From Stentor roeselii (Eukaryota; Ciliophora; Heterotrichea; Heterotrichida; Stentoridae): a DNA stretch of 64,000 nucleotides. The DNA lies in the NCBI GenBank assembly GCA_006503475.1, contig RSEH01000117.1:79849-143848 (forward strand). The letters are read 5' to 3'. Both the position numbers and the translations under genes were made by a program. The notes beneath the pieces are model-generated. The model did not search any database. It saw only the letters and a list, made by a program, of their open reading frames with translations, and was not told the DNA's origin. Position 1 is the stretch's first letter. Each line of letters opens with the position of its first letter. Below, piece after piece: positions 18,920 to 32,400 of this stretch.

Positions 18920-20098
18920 ATGGAGCTCTTGACCTTTAACATCGACGACGGGTTCCCTGAAGCAATAATCCGTGGATTCCGTTCATCATTCATCCGTAAA
19001 GAAGAATACGACGGTATTCGAGACTGCACAAACCTCTCAGACGTGAAGATGCTCTTAGAAGAGACTGACTACCTGGCCTTCCTTCAAAGTGAGCCATCAC
19101 CAGCACCAACAGCAGTGATCCGTAACAAAATGAAAGAAAAGCTTGCAAAAGAGTTCGATTTCATCAAGACAAGTTCAGCTCCAGAGCTTTACAACTTCTT
19201 AGAAAAGGTCTCACATCGCTACATGATCGACAACGTGGTGAACATGATCGAAGTCGTAAAAAATCGAGACGTGAAAAGGCTGAAAATCTCTGCAGACCCT
19301 TTAGGAACTTTCAGAGGAATGGACGATATTCTTAGATTCGACGGTGACGACATTGCTGAACTTTACCAAATCGTTCTTATTGACACTCCAGTTGGTGAAT
19401 ACTTCAACCGACTTTTGGAAGACCTTATCAATGCTGGAGCCTTGCAAAATAGAAGCTTAGATGATGTGCATCGACAGTTTTCTGAGATCACTCCTGAGAT
19501 TTTAAGGATTTCTTTAAGGAAAATGTGGCTTGAAGACCTGCATGACATGTGTAAGGGACTTAATGGTATGAGTGCTGAAGTTTTACTTGATTTGATTAAG
19601 TTCGAAGCTGACTGCATGACTATTCAGATCATTTATAATAGTTTGAACAACCCTGAACTTAACAAGCAAAGCGAAAGAGAAAGTGGAAGACGTGCCTTGT
19701 GTCCGAATATCGGTTATTTATACCCTGATTATGAACAGCAACTCAATAAGGTCTACGACTTGCTTACTTTAAGGCAGGCTGTTGAAAGTTTCCCTTTGTA
19801 TAAAAGCATGCTGCTCAGGGTGCCTGACCCTTCAAATGAAAAAGAGATGAAAAGTGCTGACATGAAAACCTTAGATGACATGATGTACGAAATTGGAGTC
19901 CTTAAGTATTCTCTTGCTTTTGACCAACAGTTTCACTATGGAGTCTTTTACGCTTATCTTAAACTAAAAGAACAAGAAATAAGAAACGTCGTTTGGTTAA
20001 GTGAAATGGTCAACATCGGCAAGTCAAAGGAAGATAGTGCCTGGAGGAAGTATGAAAATTTGATTCCTTTTTATTGTCTTCGCGGACAAAGTAGCTAA
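18920..20098 (+). CDS. ATP6V0D: V-type H+-ATPase subunit d (Vo sector)
   Basis: The 392-residue protein matches V-ATPase subunit d. Near the start it has FNIDDGFPEAIIRGFRSSFI, then YDGIRDCTNLSDVKMLLEETDY, the central RFMIDNV-type stretch RYMIDNVVNMIEVVKNR, and DDVHRQFSEITPEILRISLRK. Near the end it has LCPNIGYLYPDYEQQL and the final helix EQEIRNVVWLSEMV. Subunit d caps the proteolipid ring and couples it to the central rotor, driving acidification of vacuoles. The ATG at 18920 is chosen because the family homology starts at once; upstream codons lack another ATG. It is about 40 residues longer than the animal protein. The HBS1-like gene starts 13 bp after its stop. Confidence 0.95.
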   Translation: MELLTFNIDDGFPEAIIRGFRSSFIRKEEYDGIRDCTNLSDVKMLLEETDYLAFLQSEPSPAPTAVIRNKMKEKLAKEFDFIKTSSAPELYNFLEKVSHRYMIDNVVNMIEVVKNRDVKRLKISADPLGTFRGMDDILRFDGDDIAELYQIVLIDTPVGEYFNRLLEDLINAGALQNRSLDDVHRQFSEITPEILRISLRKMWLEDLHDMCKGLNGMSAEVLLDLIKFEADCMTIQIIYNSLNNPELNKQSERESGRRALCPNIGYLYPDYEQQLNKVYDLLTLRQAVESFPLYKSMLLRVPDPSNEKEMKSADMKTLDDMMYEIGVLKYSLAFDQQFHYGVFYAYLKLKEQEIRNVVWLSEMVNIGKSKEDSAWRKYENLIPFYCLRGQSS

Positions 20099-20111
20099 AA
20101 ATAGGTTAGTA

Positions 20112-21665
20112 ATGTCGAACTTTCAAGACTTTTTCATGATTGACCTGGCGACGAAAAAAACACTTCCTGCAGGTGTTGATAACTATTTCAGCCTTAACTG
20201 GATGTATCATGACTTGAAAGGCTTTCTTAAACCTTCCCCTGATCAACTTGTCGAAGAACAGAAAAGCTCAGCAAATCGTGTCCAGATCATAAAAAAAACT
20301 GGAAAAGTTTCAAATAAATTCAAAGTCATTTCTTCAGTGCCGGTGATAAAACCGAAAATCGAAACAAATCAGAAAATTTCAGAGATTTTTAAAGAAGAGT
20401 AAGAAATAAACAGAGATGCTTCAGGGTCAACCCGCAGTGTGAACATCGCGATCATCGGGCATCAACAGGGTGGAAAGTCTTCTCTTTTCGGTTGGGTGAG
20501 AAGTCGTTTTGAAGACCTGGACCTTCACAAACTAAAGACCCAAAGCCAGAAACAAGGACTAGAAAACGCTTTTTACGCCTGGACATCTTTTAGTTGCAAA
20601 ACCGAGCAAAAAACAGGGATTTCAGTTGAAACTTCTTATTTTTCAGCAAAGAGTTCTAAGGTCTTAAACTTTTTTGATACCCCTGGATCAGCAGACTTTA
20701 CATCTGAAGTGATTTCTTCTTGTTTCTTTTGTGATGTTGCAGTTTTAGTCGCTGATGGCGCTATCAGAAAGAACATCGAAAGCAAGGTGGTCCTTCCGAG
20801 TAAGTCTCAGATGTACCTGGCACGAGGCTGTGGAATAAACAACCTGATTATCTTCCTAGGAAAACTAGATAAAGCAAAAAACAGTCAAGAAACCACAGAA
20901 GAAACCCTTGTCAAGCTGGTAAATGCAGCGAAGGACTCAGGGTTCAAGCCTGAAAACATCAGAACAATTAAAGGAAGTTTAATCTCTGGAAACCTCAGTA
21001 ATGACTTGCTTTCAATCATCGACTCTTTCAACCTTCACCAGAAACCCAGTCCTGATACCTGGAAACCCGTTCGACTTGCAGTAGAAGATAAAGGAAAACT
21101 CGTTCATGGAAATTTACTCGGAAATTGGCTCGCTGGGTACTTGCTTAGTGGAGTACTTAAAACTGGAGCTATTGTTTCTTTTGCTCAGTGTGGAGTTTCT
21201 GCGAAAGTTAAGGAAATTATGAAAGCTGGTGAAAAAGTTGAAAAAGCGGTTTGTGGAGATTTTGTTGATGTTATTCTTGTTAAAATTCAAGGGGATTTTG
21301 AGAAGGTTTTGAAAGGATTTATTGCTTCTAGCTTGAATTATGATCCTGTTTTGACTTCGAGATTGAGAATTCGGGGGATTACGAATGATCCTTTTATTCC
21401 TGTACTCAAAAACCAGAATTTGATTCTTCATATTATGAACTTCAAGACTCTTGTTGTTGTCAGTCAAGTTTTGAGAAAAGTTCAAGGAAAGGAAATTGTT
21501 AATAAACCAAGATGTCTTAGAGGAAGGACCATGGGTGATATTGAAGTGACTTTCTTAGTTCCTAGACCTGTTGAAAGTTTTAAAACACTCTTGAAGCTTT
21601 CAAGATGTGTCTTAACCCATCAAAACTCAGTAGTTTTCGCTGGGATGGTGACTGATTTATTATGA
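20112..21665 (+). CDS. HBS1/eRF3-like translational GTPase with degenerate G motifs
   Basis: The coding sequence is 20112-20398 joined to 20414-21665, giving 512 residues. Splicing a 15-nt intron joins a short N-terminal region (residues 1-105) to an EF1A-type GTPase. The P-loop is GHQQGGKS (111-118) and the G3 motif is DTPG (184-187). The G2 Thr is replaced by Ser (EQKTGIS) and G4 reads GKLD (245-248) instead of NKxD. Domains II and III follow (GKLVHGNLLGNW, then PRCLRGRTMGDIEV and a final MVTDLL strand). HBS1 partners with Pelota in ribosome rescue. The lost G4 Asn predicts weak or altered guanine specificity. It may instead be a SKI7-like paralogue. It ends in TGA. Confidence 0.8.
20399..20413 (+). 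other. 15-nt intron in the HBS1-like gene
   Basis: GTAAGAAATAAACAG splits a Glu codon (GA|A). Retained, it gives an in-frame TAA at 20400-20402 and ends the protein after 96 residues. Spliced, it joins the N-terminal region to the GTPase domain, which otherwise has no ATG start. A lies at position 10 as in the other introns. Confidence 0.93.
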
Positions 21666-21849
21666 GATAAATAATCGATTATTAAGAATTAATTTTAATA
21701 AACATGTGAATCTTCAAGTAATCCTTCACTTTGAGGGTGTTAAAACAACAGCACACTTTTTCAAGATACTCCTTTACTTGAACATCCTAACAATACCTAA
21801 ATCACTTTTCTAGACAATCCTTAAACCACCCTAAAACAATTCTTTAATT

Positions 21850-22866
21850 TTAATTATTCTTTATAATCTGGCCTCTTATCTTCTTGATCCATTCTTCAGA
21901 CAAACTCGGTTTCAATCTTTGAAACAAAGGCTGAGTACTTTCCAGCTTCGCCTGAAACTCTCGAACCTCCTTATCAATCGAATTCGACTTTTCTTCCAAA
22001 GCAGTCCAGATTTTTTCCAAAGACCTCTGACGAAAAGGCGATCCAGAAGTTTCCGCAGTAGAAGCTTTACTAACCCTTCTCCTTCTATTCCCTTTCTTCC
22101 CAGGTCCTCCATTGATAAAGCTGACAATTTCATCAATAGTCTTCTCAACAGCAAAGCAATCCGAACTTGCCTTCGCTTGAGTTTTATTCTGTTTATTAAA
22201 AGTTTCAACACATTCAGCAAGGTCCTTAAGTTCTTTTTCCATATTTCTGAAGTCATTATCCAATCTCGATTCCTGAAAAGTGACTTGAACATCTCTAACA
22301 ACTCTGTCTCTAAAAGCGAGTTTTGTGATATTTTCACAAGAAATATAAGAAGGTTGATTTTCGAATATTCCACTCGTTACTTTGCTCAGTTCTCTTGAAG
22401 AGTTTTGAATTACTTGATAGGCTTCCAAAGCACAAGAAAGTTTCATTGTAGGACAAGGGATGTCTTGCAACTCGCCCGAGATCTGACTCATGAACTGGCC
22501 GACACTCTTACAGTAAGTGTAATAAATGTCGGTTAGTGAGTCGAGGTGCACCAGCTGCTTTACTTTTTGGGTCAACTCGTTACAATAGTTTTTTTCTATG
22601 ATCAGCTCCTCGGTCGGAATGGGGATCAAAGGGTCTAAAAGAGAGATTCGCAGTTCTTTTATTTGGCAGAAACGATGGAGGAACTTACTGTATATTTTTG
22701 TTATCGCGTCTTTTAACTCTTTTCTTAGGTTTCGAAGGGAATCTGGAGAGTATCTTGACTCCAGGTAACTGTCGGGATAAGTGTGGGTCAAGATCAAATC
22801 TTCGAAGTTTGTGATCGACTTTTTTCTTTCGTGATGCTTTTTACGTTGATTTGACTTGCGACCCAT
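21850..22866 (-). CDS. Unknown helical protein with basic N-terminus
   Basis: The 338-residue protein is not recognised. The first 16 residues (GRKSNQRKKHHERKK) are strongly basic, like a nuclear or nucleolar signal. Residues about 40-240 are predicted helices with heptad-like spacing. A basic linker with GPGKKGNRRRRVSK lies near residue 255, followed by a second helical segment at about 285-335 ending in IRGQIIKNN. There are no membrane segments. The start context is TAAATAATGG. Long open frames on both strands overlap this gene, but they show poor composition and are taken as shadows. It is convergent to the HBS1-like gene, with 184 bp between the stops. Confidence 0.72.
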   Translation of the reverse strand: MGRKSNQRKKHHERKKSITNFEDLILTHTYPDSYLESRYSPDSLRNLRKELKDAITKIYSKFLHRFCQIKELRISLLDPLIPIPTEELIIEKNYCNELTQKVKQLVHLDSLTDIYYTYCKSVGQFMSQISGELQDIPCPTMKLSCALEAYQVIQNSSRELSKVTSGIFENQPSYISCENITKLAFRDRVVRDVQVTFQESRLDNDFRNMEKELKDLAECVETFNKQNKTQAKASSDCFAVEKTIDEIVSFINGGPGKKGNRRRRVSKASTAETSGSPFRQRSLEKIWTALEEKSNSIDKEVREFQAKLESTQPLFQRLKPSLSEEWIKKIRGQIIKNN

Positions 22867-23434
22867 TATTTACATTTGTTTCGGATTTAGATATGATTGT
22901 ATTGAAATTAGAGGGTTTGGATATATCATGAAATTTTTGAAGAATTTTGAGATTTATGAAAAGGTTTTGATTAATGTGGTTAGTATGGTAAAACTGATGT
23001 TTCTAGGATGGTTCTATGAATGATGGCCACTTGGTTTGAGTTTGCTACATTTCTTAATTTTGAGGATTATATTTATATATACTCAAGTATTTAGAAATCA
23101 TCTTCAATTTTAATCTAACTATGGCATATCTAATCGATTAAAGCAATAAACTTAACTAACCAACTTCTTATCTTTAAATCACCTTTCTTAAACGTTTCTC
23201 TATTCCTTTTAAGACTGACTTCATTTAAAGATCACCTATATTTCCAATAACTAAAATAGATAAAAATATATTCATAAATAAAAATATCCACAAATAATCA
23301 AAACTTTTGAATATTAAGTGTTTCTTGATTATATGAAACAGAAAATCCCAGTAATAAAAAGCTACTATAAATAATCATTCAAATTCGAAAGCCTTTAAAT
23401 ACCTCAAGTAAACGATGATTACTGTTTAATATAA
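22867..23434. other. Divergent intergenic spacer, no gene recognised
   Basis: This 568-bp region lies between the starts of the unknown minus-strand gene and the giant membrane protein gene. The part next to the minus gene is G+T-rich on the plus strand and the right part is A+C/A+T-rich, the same polarity as the 4.4-4.9 kb spacer. No open frame, RNA gene or repeat was recognised. Confidence 0.6.
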
Positions 23435-26400
23435 ATGTTATCTTTAATTTGCCTAGCTCATCTTGTTCATTACTCATCAGGATCATGCGATTGGGGTTAT
23501 TATCCAAATTCACAAGGTTCATGTGATAAATGTGATAAAGCTTGTGGAGATTGCACTGCATCAGGAGCTCATAGTTGTGGGCAGTGCCACGGAGACTACT
23601 CTAAAATTCAAGGAATTTGCATGGATGATTGCCCTTTAGGCTTTAGTTCAAATTTAAATATCTGCGAAGACAAGACCTTGAACAAGATATGCTTCAACCT
23701 AAACTTCGAAACCTTCAAAAATGCAATCGAGGAGACAGTTCAAGTAGAAAAAACAATAATTTCCTTTTTCGCAGGTTCATCAGATGACTTCTACCCGGAA
23801 TACGACTCTTACGATCCTCACCCGATAGAAAAAAGAGGTTTTTACTTCGACGGGTCAGCTTACTTCAAAGGGACTGACTACCGAGTGACATTCGGGCCAG
23901 TTTTCACACTTGCCTTGTGGGTGAAGCCATTATCTAAAGATGGCTACTTCTTCGCAAAGCAAAACCAGTCATCAATAGCAATAGCTTTGAAACTATCCGA
24001 GTGGAAACCGATCTTCCAATTCAACCTGACAACGCTAAATACTTTCTCAAGTTCTACAACAATAACTCAGAACTCCTGGAGTTTCCTGATGGTTAAAATG
24101 ACTTTAGATGACTACAAAGCAAAAGTTTCGATTACTGTTAATTCGAATACAGTGACTTCTTCGGTTTTTTCTACTTTTTTCACTGATTTGTTCTCAGATT
24201 TTACCTTAACTTTTGGAGCTCAGTATTCTTCGAGTCAATACAGTGAGTTTTACAATGGGTTTATTTGGATGTTTCGCTTTGCTAACCAAGACCTGCCCAG
24301 TTCGACTTTTGTTCAGTCTTCAGGATGTTCAGGGTGTTCTCTTTGCCCAGTTGACAACTCCAATGCTTGTCTCTCAGATTGCGACTTTGACCAGTACTTA
24401 AACAATTCCAGTTGTTTTGACTGCACCGAGGACTGCAAAACCTTTGGCTGTGTGAGAGGCGATTTAAAGTGCAACTTATGTAAAGATCAGAAATGTTATG
24501 AATGTGAAAGTTTTGAAAGCATCTGCACAAGTTGCATATCTAATGCTTTTTTTAATAATTCTACAAAGCTCTGTCAGTGTAACTATAACTATATTTGGGA
24601 TGAAACAGTTGAAGTGTGTAGAAGTTGTGGAATGAACTGCAAGACCTGTGATGGAGGAGGGTACCTTGGATGCTCTGAATGTTTTGATGACTTTTTCATG
24701 CATTGGGGGCTTTGTTTGTCGACTTGTCCCACAGGTTATGAGAAGTCAGGAAGCCAATGTGTGTTGAAAGATAGTAAAAGGATTCTGGATATGAAATTCA
24801 ATAAAATTGAAGGAGTTGTTTATGATTCGAATAATAGCATCCCTGCTGTTACAGGGACCAGCTCTGTATTTTACCCTGATTATGAAACTGATGATCCTAT
24901 TGCAGCTTATCGAAGAGGGTATTATTTTAATGGCACTTCTTTGATGAACTTCGCTCCGTATCTGAATTATACAAGTCCTTTCCTTATGTTTTCACCAGCT
25001 TGTTATATTGGGATTTGGGTTAAACCTGAAGAAGGAAATGGAATTTTGCTATCATCTGTGAACTCGACTTACAGTCCTCTTGTTGTTTTGTTTCTGAATA
25101 ACTCTTATCCTTCTATTTCACTTTATCTGGTGAAAGCTTCTTTGAATTATGAAAAAGTTTCTACTTATAATTGTCAAAAATCACTAACATTGAACAGTTG
25201 GAGTTATTTGGTGTTAAAGATAACACTCGATAAAAATGAAAGGACTTTTATCACTTGTTATATCAATACAGTCAGTTCTACTTCAGAGAGCATCGGACAA
25301 GGACATCTATCAGACACGAGACGTGACAATAAAATGATTGCAGGAACGAAACAAACTAGTTCAAGTACTTATGATTCTAGTTACTTTAAAGGATTTATCT
25401 ACCAAATCATCGTTGATGTTGATCTAGATAATCCCAACTCTGGATATTCCACTTCTTGTGAATCAGGATGCTCTGCTTGCCCAGTGGATAAAACTTGCCT
25501 TTCGCCTTGCAAAATTAATCAATACCCATCCGGTACTGACCTAATGAGCTGTTCCTCATGTCACCAGAACTGCCAAAAAAAAGGATGTATCAACTCAAAT
25601 GACACTTGCAATATTTGTGCAGATGAAACCTGCAAAGTTTGTAACTCATATTTGAATGACAGTTGTTTAAGTTACTTTTGCAATGAAACTCAATATAAAA
25701 AGAAAGGAATGACTGAATGCAAAAATTGTGATTCGTCTTGTGCGACTTGTGACGGTGATGGTCCGATGAACTGCACCAGTTGCAGCTCGAATTATTTTTT
25801 ACTGAATGGAGGATGTCATAGCTTTTGCCCGACTGGATACAGTTCAAGTAATAATAAATGCACTTTGAAACAATATCTCATTTTTCAACTCAATTTATTG
25901 GAAATTCGGGCAATGGTCCCTGAAAAAATATATGATTTTAGTGTAATTGCTGGAAGTGATATGATGTTTTATCCTGATTTTGATAAGAATGACCCGATTC
26001 CAGTTATTAGAAGAGGGCATTATTTTAATGGAAGCTCTTATTTGGATTTGCCTCCGAATAGTAATAGCTCGGAATTTCCGACACTTGGAAATCAGTTCAC
26101 TTTTTCTATTTGGTTCAAATCAGAATCAGATGGGATACTTTTTTCTAAGCAAGATAGCAATTTTAATACTTATATACAAATTAAAATACTTCAAAACAAT
26201 AAGGTGAAAGTAGAAGTAAAGTTGGATAGTTTAACATCTATGACCAGTTCCTCCTCAATAAGTTCAAACTGGACCTATTTAACCCTAACCATCTCCTACG
26301 AATACGATTCAAAAACGCGATCATCCCTATCCTTAAACAACAACCCAGAATTCCACACTCTAGGTTCGGGCAAATACAACGACGACCAATCAACATCCTG

Positions 26401-29400
26401 CCATCTAACAATAGGTGCAGAAAGATCCTCATCCTCATTCCTCAACAACTGGAAAGGTTTTCTCTACTCATTCAACATTTTCTCCCTAAGTAAAGACCCG
26501 AAAGAATTCTCCTCTTCCTGCAATTCCGAAACTTTTTCCTGTTCAATCTGCCCAGAAGACACCAACGAATGTCTCGACACTTGCCCTTCAACTGCCTGGT
26601 GGAACGATTCAAAGTGTCAGGACTGTCAAAAGTGTTCCTACGAGTCCTGCCGAAGAAACGACCGAAGTTGCAATCTTTGTCTTGACGTTCAATGCGAAAT
26701 TTGTCATACTTTCTGGAGTGGCAGCTGTGATCAATGCAAGGAAAATGCTGAGTTGGTTGATGGAGAATGCACCTGCAAAGATGGATTTTTTTGGAATAAT
26801 TTTGAGGAAAAGTGCTTGACTTGCTCGGGACTTGTTGTTGAGGGAAATTGTGCTCAGGCTTGTCCTACTGGGTTTAGTGTTAATGGGAAGAAGTGTGAAG
26901 GGAAAGGGGAATTGGTTTTTGAGGTACGACTTGATAAAAAGATTAGCGATAGGGTTGTTGACTCTGTTCGGGGAATTGAAATTGATGCTGGATTTACCAG
27001 TGAGTTTTACCCTTATTATGATTTTAATGACCCTTATGCGGGAAAGGATCGAGGGTATTACTTTAATGGAGTTTCTAGTTATATGGCTTTTATTGATCAA
27101 AGTGAGAATAGTAAGGAATTGATTTTTAGTCCTTCTTTTACTGTTGCTTTCTGGGTCAACCCAAGCACAGGAGGTGTGATATTCTCAAAGCGTTCCTCAG
27201 GGGCGATCTGGCTCCAATTAGACCTAACAAGCGACCTAAACCTCACTCTAACCCTAAAGCTTTCCCAATACTCTACCTTGAAATCATCCTCATCATCAAA
27301 TCCACTATTAAAGTCCACTTGGAACCACATGGGTTTTTCTCTAAAATCCGAAGACGACACCTCAACAACTCTAAACTTCTTCATAAACAAATTAAAATCT
27401 TCTAAAACCTCCTTAGGACTGACCGGTTTTATCGACATATTCAGCTCTTACACTTTTACAATAGGAGCAGCAATAAACTCTTCATACATCCTGACCGATT
27501 TCTATACAGGTTACTTGCATTCTTTCAAAGTCTGGAACTACGAATTTGACTTGCTTCAAGAAGTGAAAACCAGCTGCTCAGGGTGTTCTTTTTGCCCAAA
27601 AGACGGGGTCTGTCTCCCTTCCTGCTCCCTTCACAAGTTCCTTTCAAGTACTTGCAAAGACTGCAGAGGAGCCTGCACGAAAGGATGTGTCAGAGCCGAG
27701 GACTGCAATTTATGCCATGATCGACTTTGTGAGTTTTGTGATGATTACTCTTCAACTGGGTGCTCCAAGTGTGTCGACGGCGCTGACTTCGACTCAGGCA
27801 TCTGCAAATGTTTAAATGGGACTGAAAAGGCGAGGACTAATGGAAATCTTTACTGTCAAAGTGAATGTTCTTCGAATTGTCTTGAATGTTTTTCTCTTCA
27901 AAATGGAGACTGCAGCTTGTGTCGTGAAGGTTTTTTTCTTGATGATGGACTCTGTGTATTTAACTGTCCTTCTGGGAAAAATATTGATGGGAAAAAATGT
28001 GTTGATAAAGGGAAGACGAAAGTAGTTCATTTTGTTTTCAATAAAACTATCAATGACCCTCCTGATCTCATCAAAGGGCTCAAGGCGTTCATGGGCTCAA
28101 CTGAGAAGTACTTGAAAGAATACGATGAGAACGACCCTATTCCTGTTTACAAAAGAGGAGTCTTCTTCGACGGCAACGCGAAATACGTTCAACTTCCGAA
28201 AAACCCAGCTGAAACCACAGAGGTCTTCTTAGGAAATCTTCATTCAATAAAAATCTGGATGCGAGGTCAAAGCAAGTCATCAACAGGCTGTATTTGCAGC
28301 AAAGAGTCAGATATTCAATATTTCAGTTTGACTTTAGACTCTTCACTCAAGCCGACTGTTCTTTATAATGTGAAAAACATCTACGATAATACCATTTTTT
28401 CAACTTTTTCCTCAGCTGGGAAGACACTTTCAAATGACGTGTGGCATGAACTCGTGATTCATTTCACCAGGTCAGGCAGGTCTTCAACTTCAAAGATTTT
28501 TATCGACGGGGAAGGATTTTCCTCTTCTTATGTGTTGAGGTCCTACTTCGACGAGCCTTCAGGAATGAATTTTAAGCTGGGCTACTCGGCTTTAAAAGGC
28601 TTTTCGTTCAAAGGTTTTATTTATGAGTTCATTATTTTTAACTATTTAGTCACTCCAACTGACCCAGAGGATTATAATTGTTACTGCGAATTATGCACTC
28701 AAGAAGGGGACTGTTTGAATAACTGTCAGTTTGATGAGTTGATTTTAAATAAAAATTGTGAAAGTTGCTTGGATCAATGTCCTTTTTCTTGCCTTGATAA
28801 TGAAGACTGCAGTTTGAATCCTGACCCGCTTTGTGAGAATTACTCTGGATTTGAGGGAAAGGATTGCTTTGAATGTGTAAAACTTGCTGAAATCACTGAA
28901 AATGGATGCAAATGTGGAAAGTTTACTGTTCCTTCTAAGTATTCTTGCACTTGTATTAGTCAATATGAAGAATTGCAAAATAAATGTGTTCCTTGCTTTT
29001 ATCATTTACAGAGAACTGATATTGATGCATATTTTAGTGAAGATTACATGGGAATTGAATTTGATATGAAGGTTTCTGTTCAGAGTTCGAGTAGTTCAAG
29101 TTGTTTTGAGTTATTTGAGGAGGAATCTTTAAATAAACTTGGAAAAGGGGCTACTTGTCAATGGAAGGAAGGAATGAAAAAGTTGAAAGTTCTGCTGGGG
29201 GATCAAGCGACTGTTGTCAACGGTACTGAAATCACATTCCAGATCAATACTTTATTAACAAACATCCAGCAATGTGGTAGTAACAGAGGCCCAATATCCA
29301 AATCACTTTACTATAAATTCCCCTTGCCAAAAATAATCCCAGAATCCCTAATAGACGCTCCTTACGACTACTACATGTTCTGCGGAGATCTTCTAATCTC

Positions 29401-32400
29401 AGGCAGTAGGTCAACAGGAGGATACGGTCGTAGCCTGTCATTTTTTTGGACATTCAACTCAAACCCTTACCTGGAAGTATTAACAAACAGTTCAGACCTC
29501 TCAAAAGCAGATCTTTTATATTCAAACAAGACTCTCTCCCCATCAAAAGTTCTAATTTTCCTGACAGTGACAAACTGGTTGGGTTTCAACGATTCCTCAA
29601 GCCAAACTCTCGAAATCCACTTAGGGTTCGGCATCCAGTTGACAATGGACAAAGATATCAAATGGAAGCTGACTACTCAGTACTCCAAGTCAATCTTCGT
29701 GTCTCCTGACAGTCTTTGCAAAATCTCTGATGACGTGACTTACACCTGGTCACTTGAGAAGATGACTGGAAATGACTCGTACTTCGATGCGGATTTATTT
29801 TGGCCTTCACAAAAGACACCTTCAAAGTTATATATTCCAAAAGGGTCATTAGGTCCTGGCTGGTATTCTTTTAAACTAGAAGTGCATGATAATCAATATG
29901 ATCTTGATGGGAAAACTTTTCTTAACTTTCTTGTTTTTTACTCGGATTTAGAAGTTAATTTCAACCCTTCTTATACCACTTTTAACAAACAAAGCGATTT
30001 GGTGTTGAATGGGGATGCGGCTCGAGACCCTGATAATATTTCTGAGAATTTTGAGTACTTTTGGACATGCTTTAATGGCTCTGACTGTAGTTACTTGCTT
30101 TCAAGTCAATTTGTGAAGGACCCGCTTGTTTCTAAGGAAAATTTGAATGATTTTTCGGAGTATTTGTTTAATTTGACTGTCAGTAAAGGAGAGAGAATAG
30201 GCTTCGGCGTTTTGACAGTTTTGGTTAATTCTTCAAGTAAAGTTTCAGCTTTTTTTGAAAAGCCGCCAGTTTTTGTCAACTTTCAAGAGAATTTCGTGTT
30301 GAGACCTCAACTTGATATTGAGTGCAACTGCTCGTTTCAGTGGGAAGTGGTAGAAGGGATTAAGTTTACGATTAATGACTCAACAAGTCTGCATCTTGGA
30401 ATCGAGCCTTTTACTTTGATTGAAGGAGAGGTCTATCTTGCTCAACTTTTGGTTTTAGATGAGGCTCAGGGAATATCTGTTTTTAGAGAAAGGTTTCAGG
30501 CTGACTTGCCACCTAGAGGAGGGACTTTTGAATGTAGGGAATTTAGTGATGATGGAGAAAGAGTTATTTATAAGTTACAGGCAACTGGCTGGAACGATCC
30601 CAAGGACAGTGGTTTGCCTCTTCAATATCAATTCGGTTTCTACCACGATGGAAGAGAAAAATTTTTCAATGTAAAAAACGAGTCATCAAGTTATTTCACA
30701 GCTCTTCCACCAATAACCCCTCTGACACTATTTGTAAGAGTTTACGACATCTACGGCTGTTACTCAGAGAAGACTTTAAATACTACAGTAAAACTCTTTC
30801 CGATAACCTTTGACATCATTCTTGAGGACTTCGAGCGAGTCATAAGCCTGACCTGGTCGGACCCAGACATTCTTCCAAGTTACATGACTTATTTTTCAGT
30901 GATATTAGAAGAGCAGTTAATCAACAGCACCCAAGTCGAGATTACTTTCAACCATTCTCTTGATGCAATAGAAAAAATGATGTCCTCATTCCAAGACATC
31001 GACTTTTCTAAACTCGACATTTTACTGAACATGGCTTATCTTCTCGGAAGTTTTCCTCTAGACTCCGAAAACAAAACTTCGATTTACCCTCTGCTGAGTT
31101 CTTTCACTGAGCTGGTCTCTGAGTACTCCATCCTGATGTCATCCAAACGAGGCGAGTCCTACATTGAAATACTTCAAGTCTCATCAGATATTCAAGAGAC
31201 ACTAGTCAACAACGAGCCTTCAACTCTTCTTCAAATAAATGAAATCCTGAAAACTCTTAGCCTTGCCAGCTCAACAACAATGGGGCAGTCTCAAAGTCTG
31301 TCATTCGGAAAGACCTCAATCCAGGTTTCTCTATCTTTAATCCGAGGAGACACTTTAACGAGATCTTTTCATTTAAAAAGTTCATCATCAGTGTCGATTC
31401 CAGGAAGTTTAAACCTCGCTTTTAACTCAAGTGAAACGATTTTAATGATTTTTTTGGTTTACAACTCAGAAGCTGGTCTTTATGAAACAAGTGAAGAGTT
31501 CTCATCTGCTGTTGAATTCGCATTGGTCAAGGTGAAAGGTGAATTTGCAGAGTACATTGAGGTGGACCTGAAGCCTGAAGTGTTACTTTTAACGATTCCT
31601 GTGTGGAACTTAGACGATTCGCCCAAATGTGTCTTTTGGGATCTGGACTCATGGTCGGATAAAGGATGTCGGCTTGTCGAGGTTGATGGAAACAGCAGTC
31701 TTTGCGGATGTAGTCACACTTCTCTTTATTCTGCTGGCTCCCATTTCATTCAGGATCAAAATGATCAGAATAAAGGACCTATCGTTATTTATATTTCTTG
31801 TGTTGTTGCTTTTTTGTGGCTTGTTCTTATTGCTTTCTTCTTGGTCAAGGATAAAAAGGAAAGTGAAAGCAAAATCTTTGTTGAAAAAATTCTGGCTGGG
31901 TTACCCTTGGCTGGATTCAAAAAATCGCCGAGAGTTAGACCGAATGATGTCGCTGATCAACTTGGAAGATTTGAAAAAATTGAAGAAAAAAGGGACTCGA
32001 ATTATGTTCCTGCAGCGCGGATTGGAATCGTTGGGGCTTATTTTGATGATAAAAGTAAAATTGATGAAAAAGAACTGGAAAAAATTAAGGGGAGTGAGTT
32101 GTACTCTGAAGTGAAAAGCGGAGTTTATGAAAAAGCCGAAATCTTACCCTTCGCTAAAACTCTACCATTAGAGGAGCTGAAAGTTCAAAGTTCCCCTGAA
32201 AAAACCTTAAAACCAGTGATTCAGTCAGAGTCCGTCTCAATCCTGCCATCTCAAAACTTCGAAGAAATGCGAAAGAAAAATTCAAAGCGAATGACAGCTC
32301 TTCAAAGATTCGAAGACTACGAAAAAGACTCAATTCCAAAACCAGAGCCAATAGAAGAGCTCAACTTAGACATTAAAAATCAAAAGCACATCCAAATCAA

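Noticed and set aside
21912-22398. Long frames (153 and 159 codons) on both strands overlapping the unknown minus-strand gene
   Set aside because: They overlap a longer frame with a better start and protein-like composition, and are explained as frame shadows.
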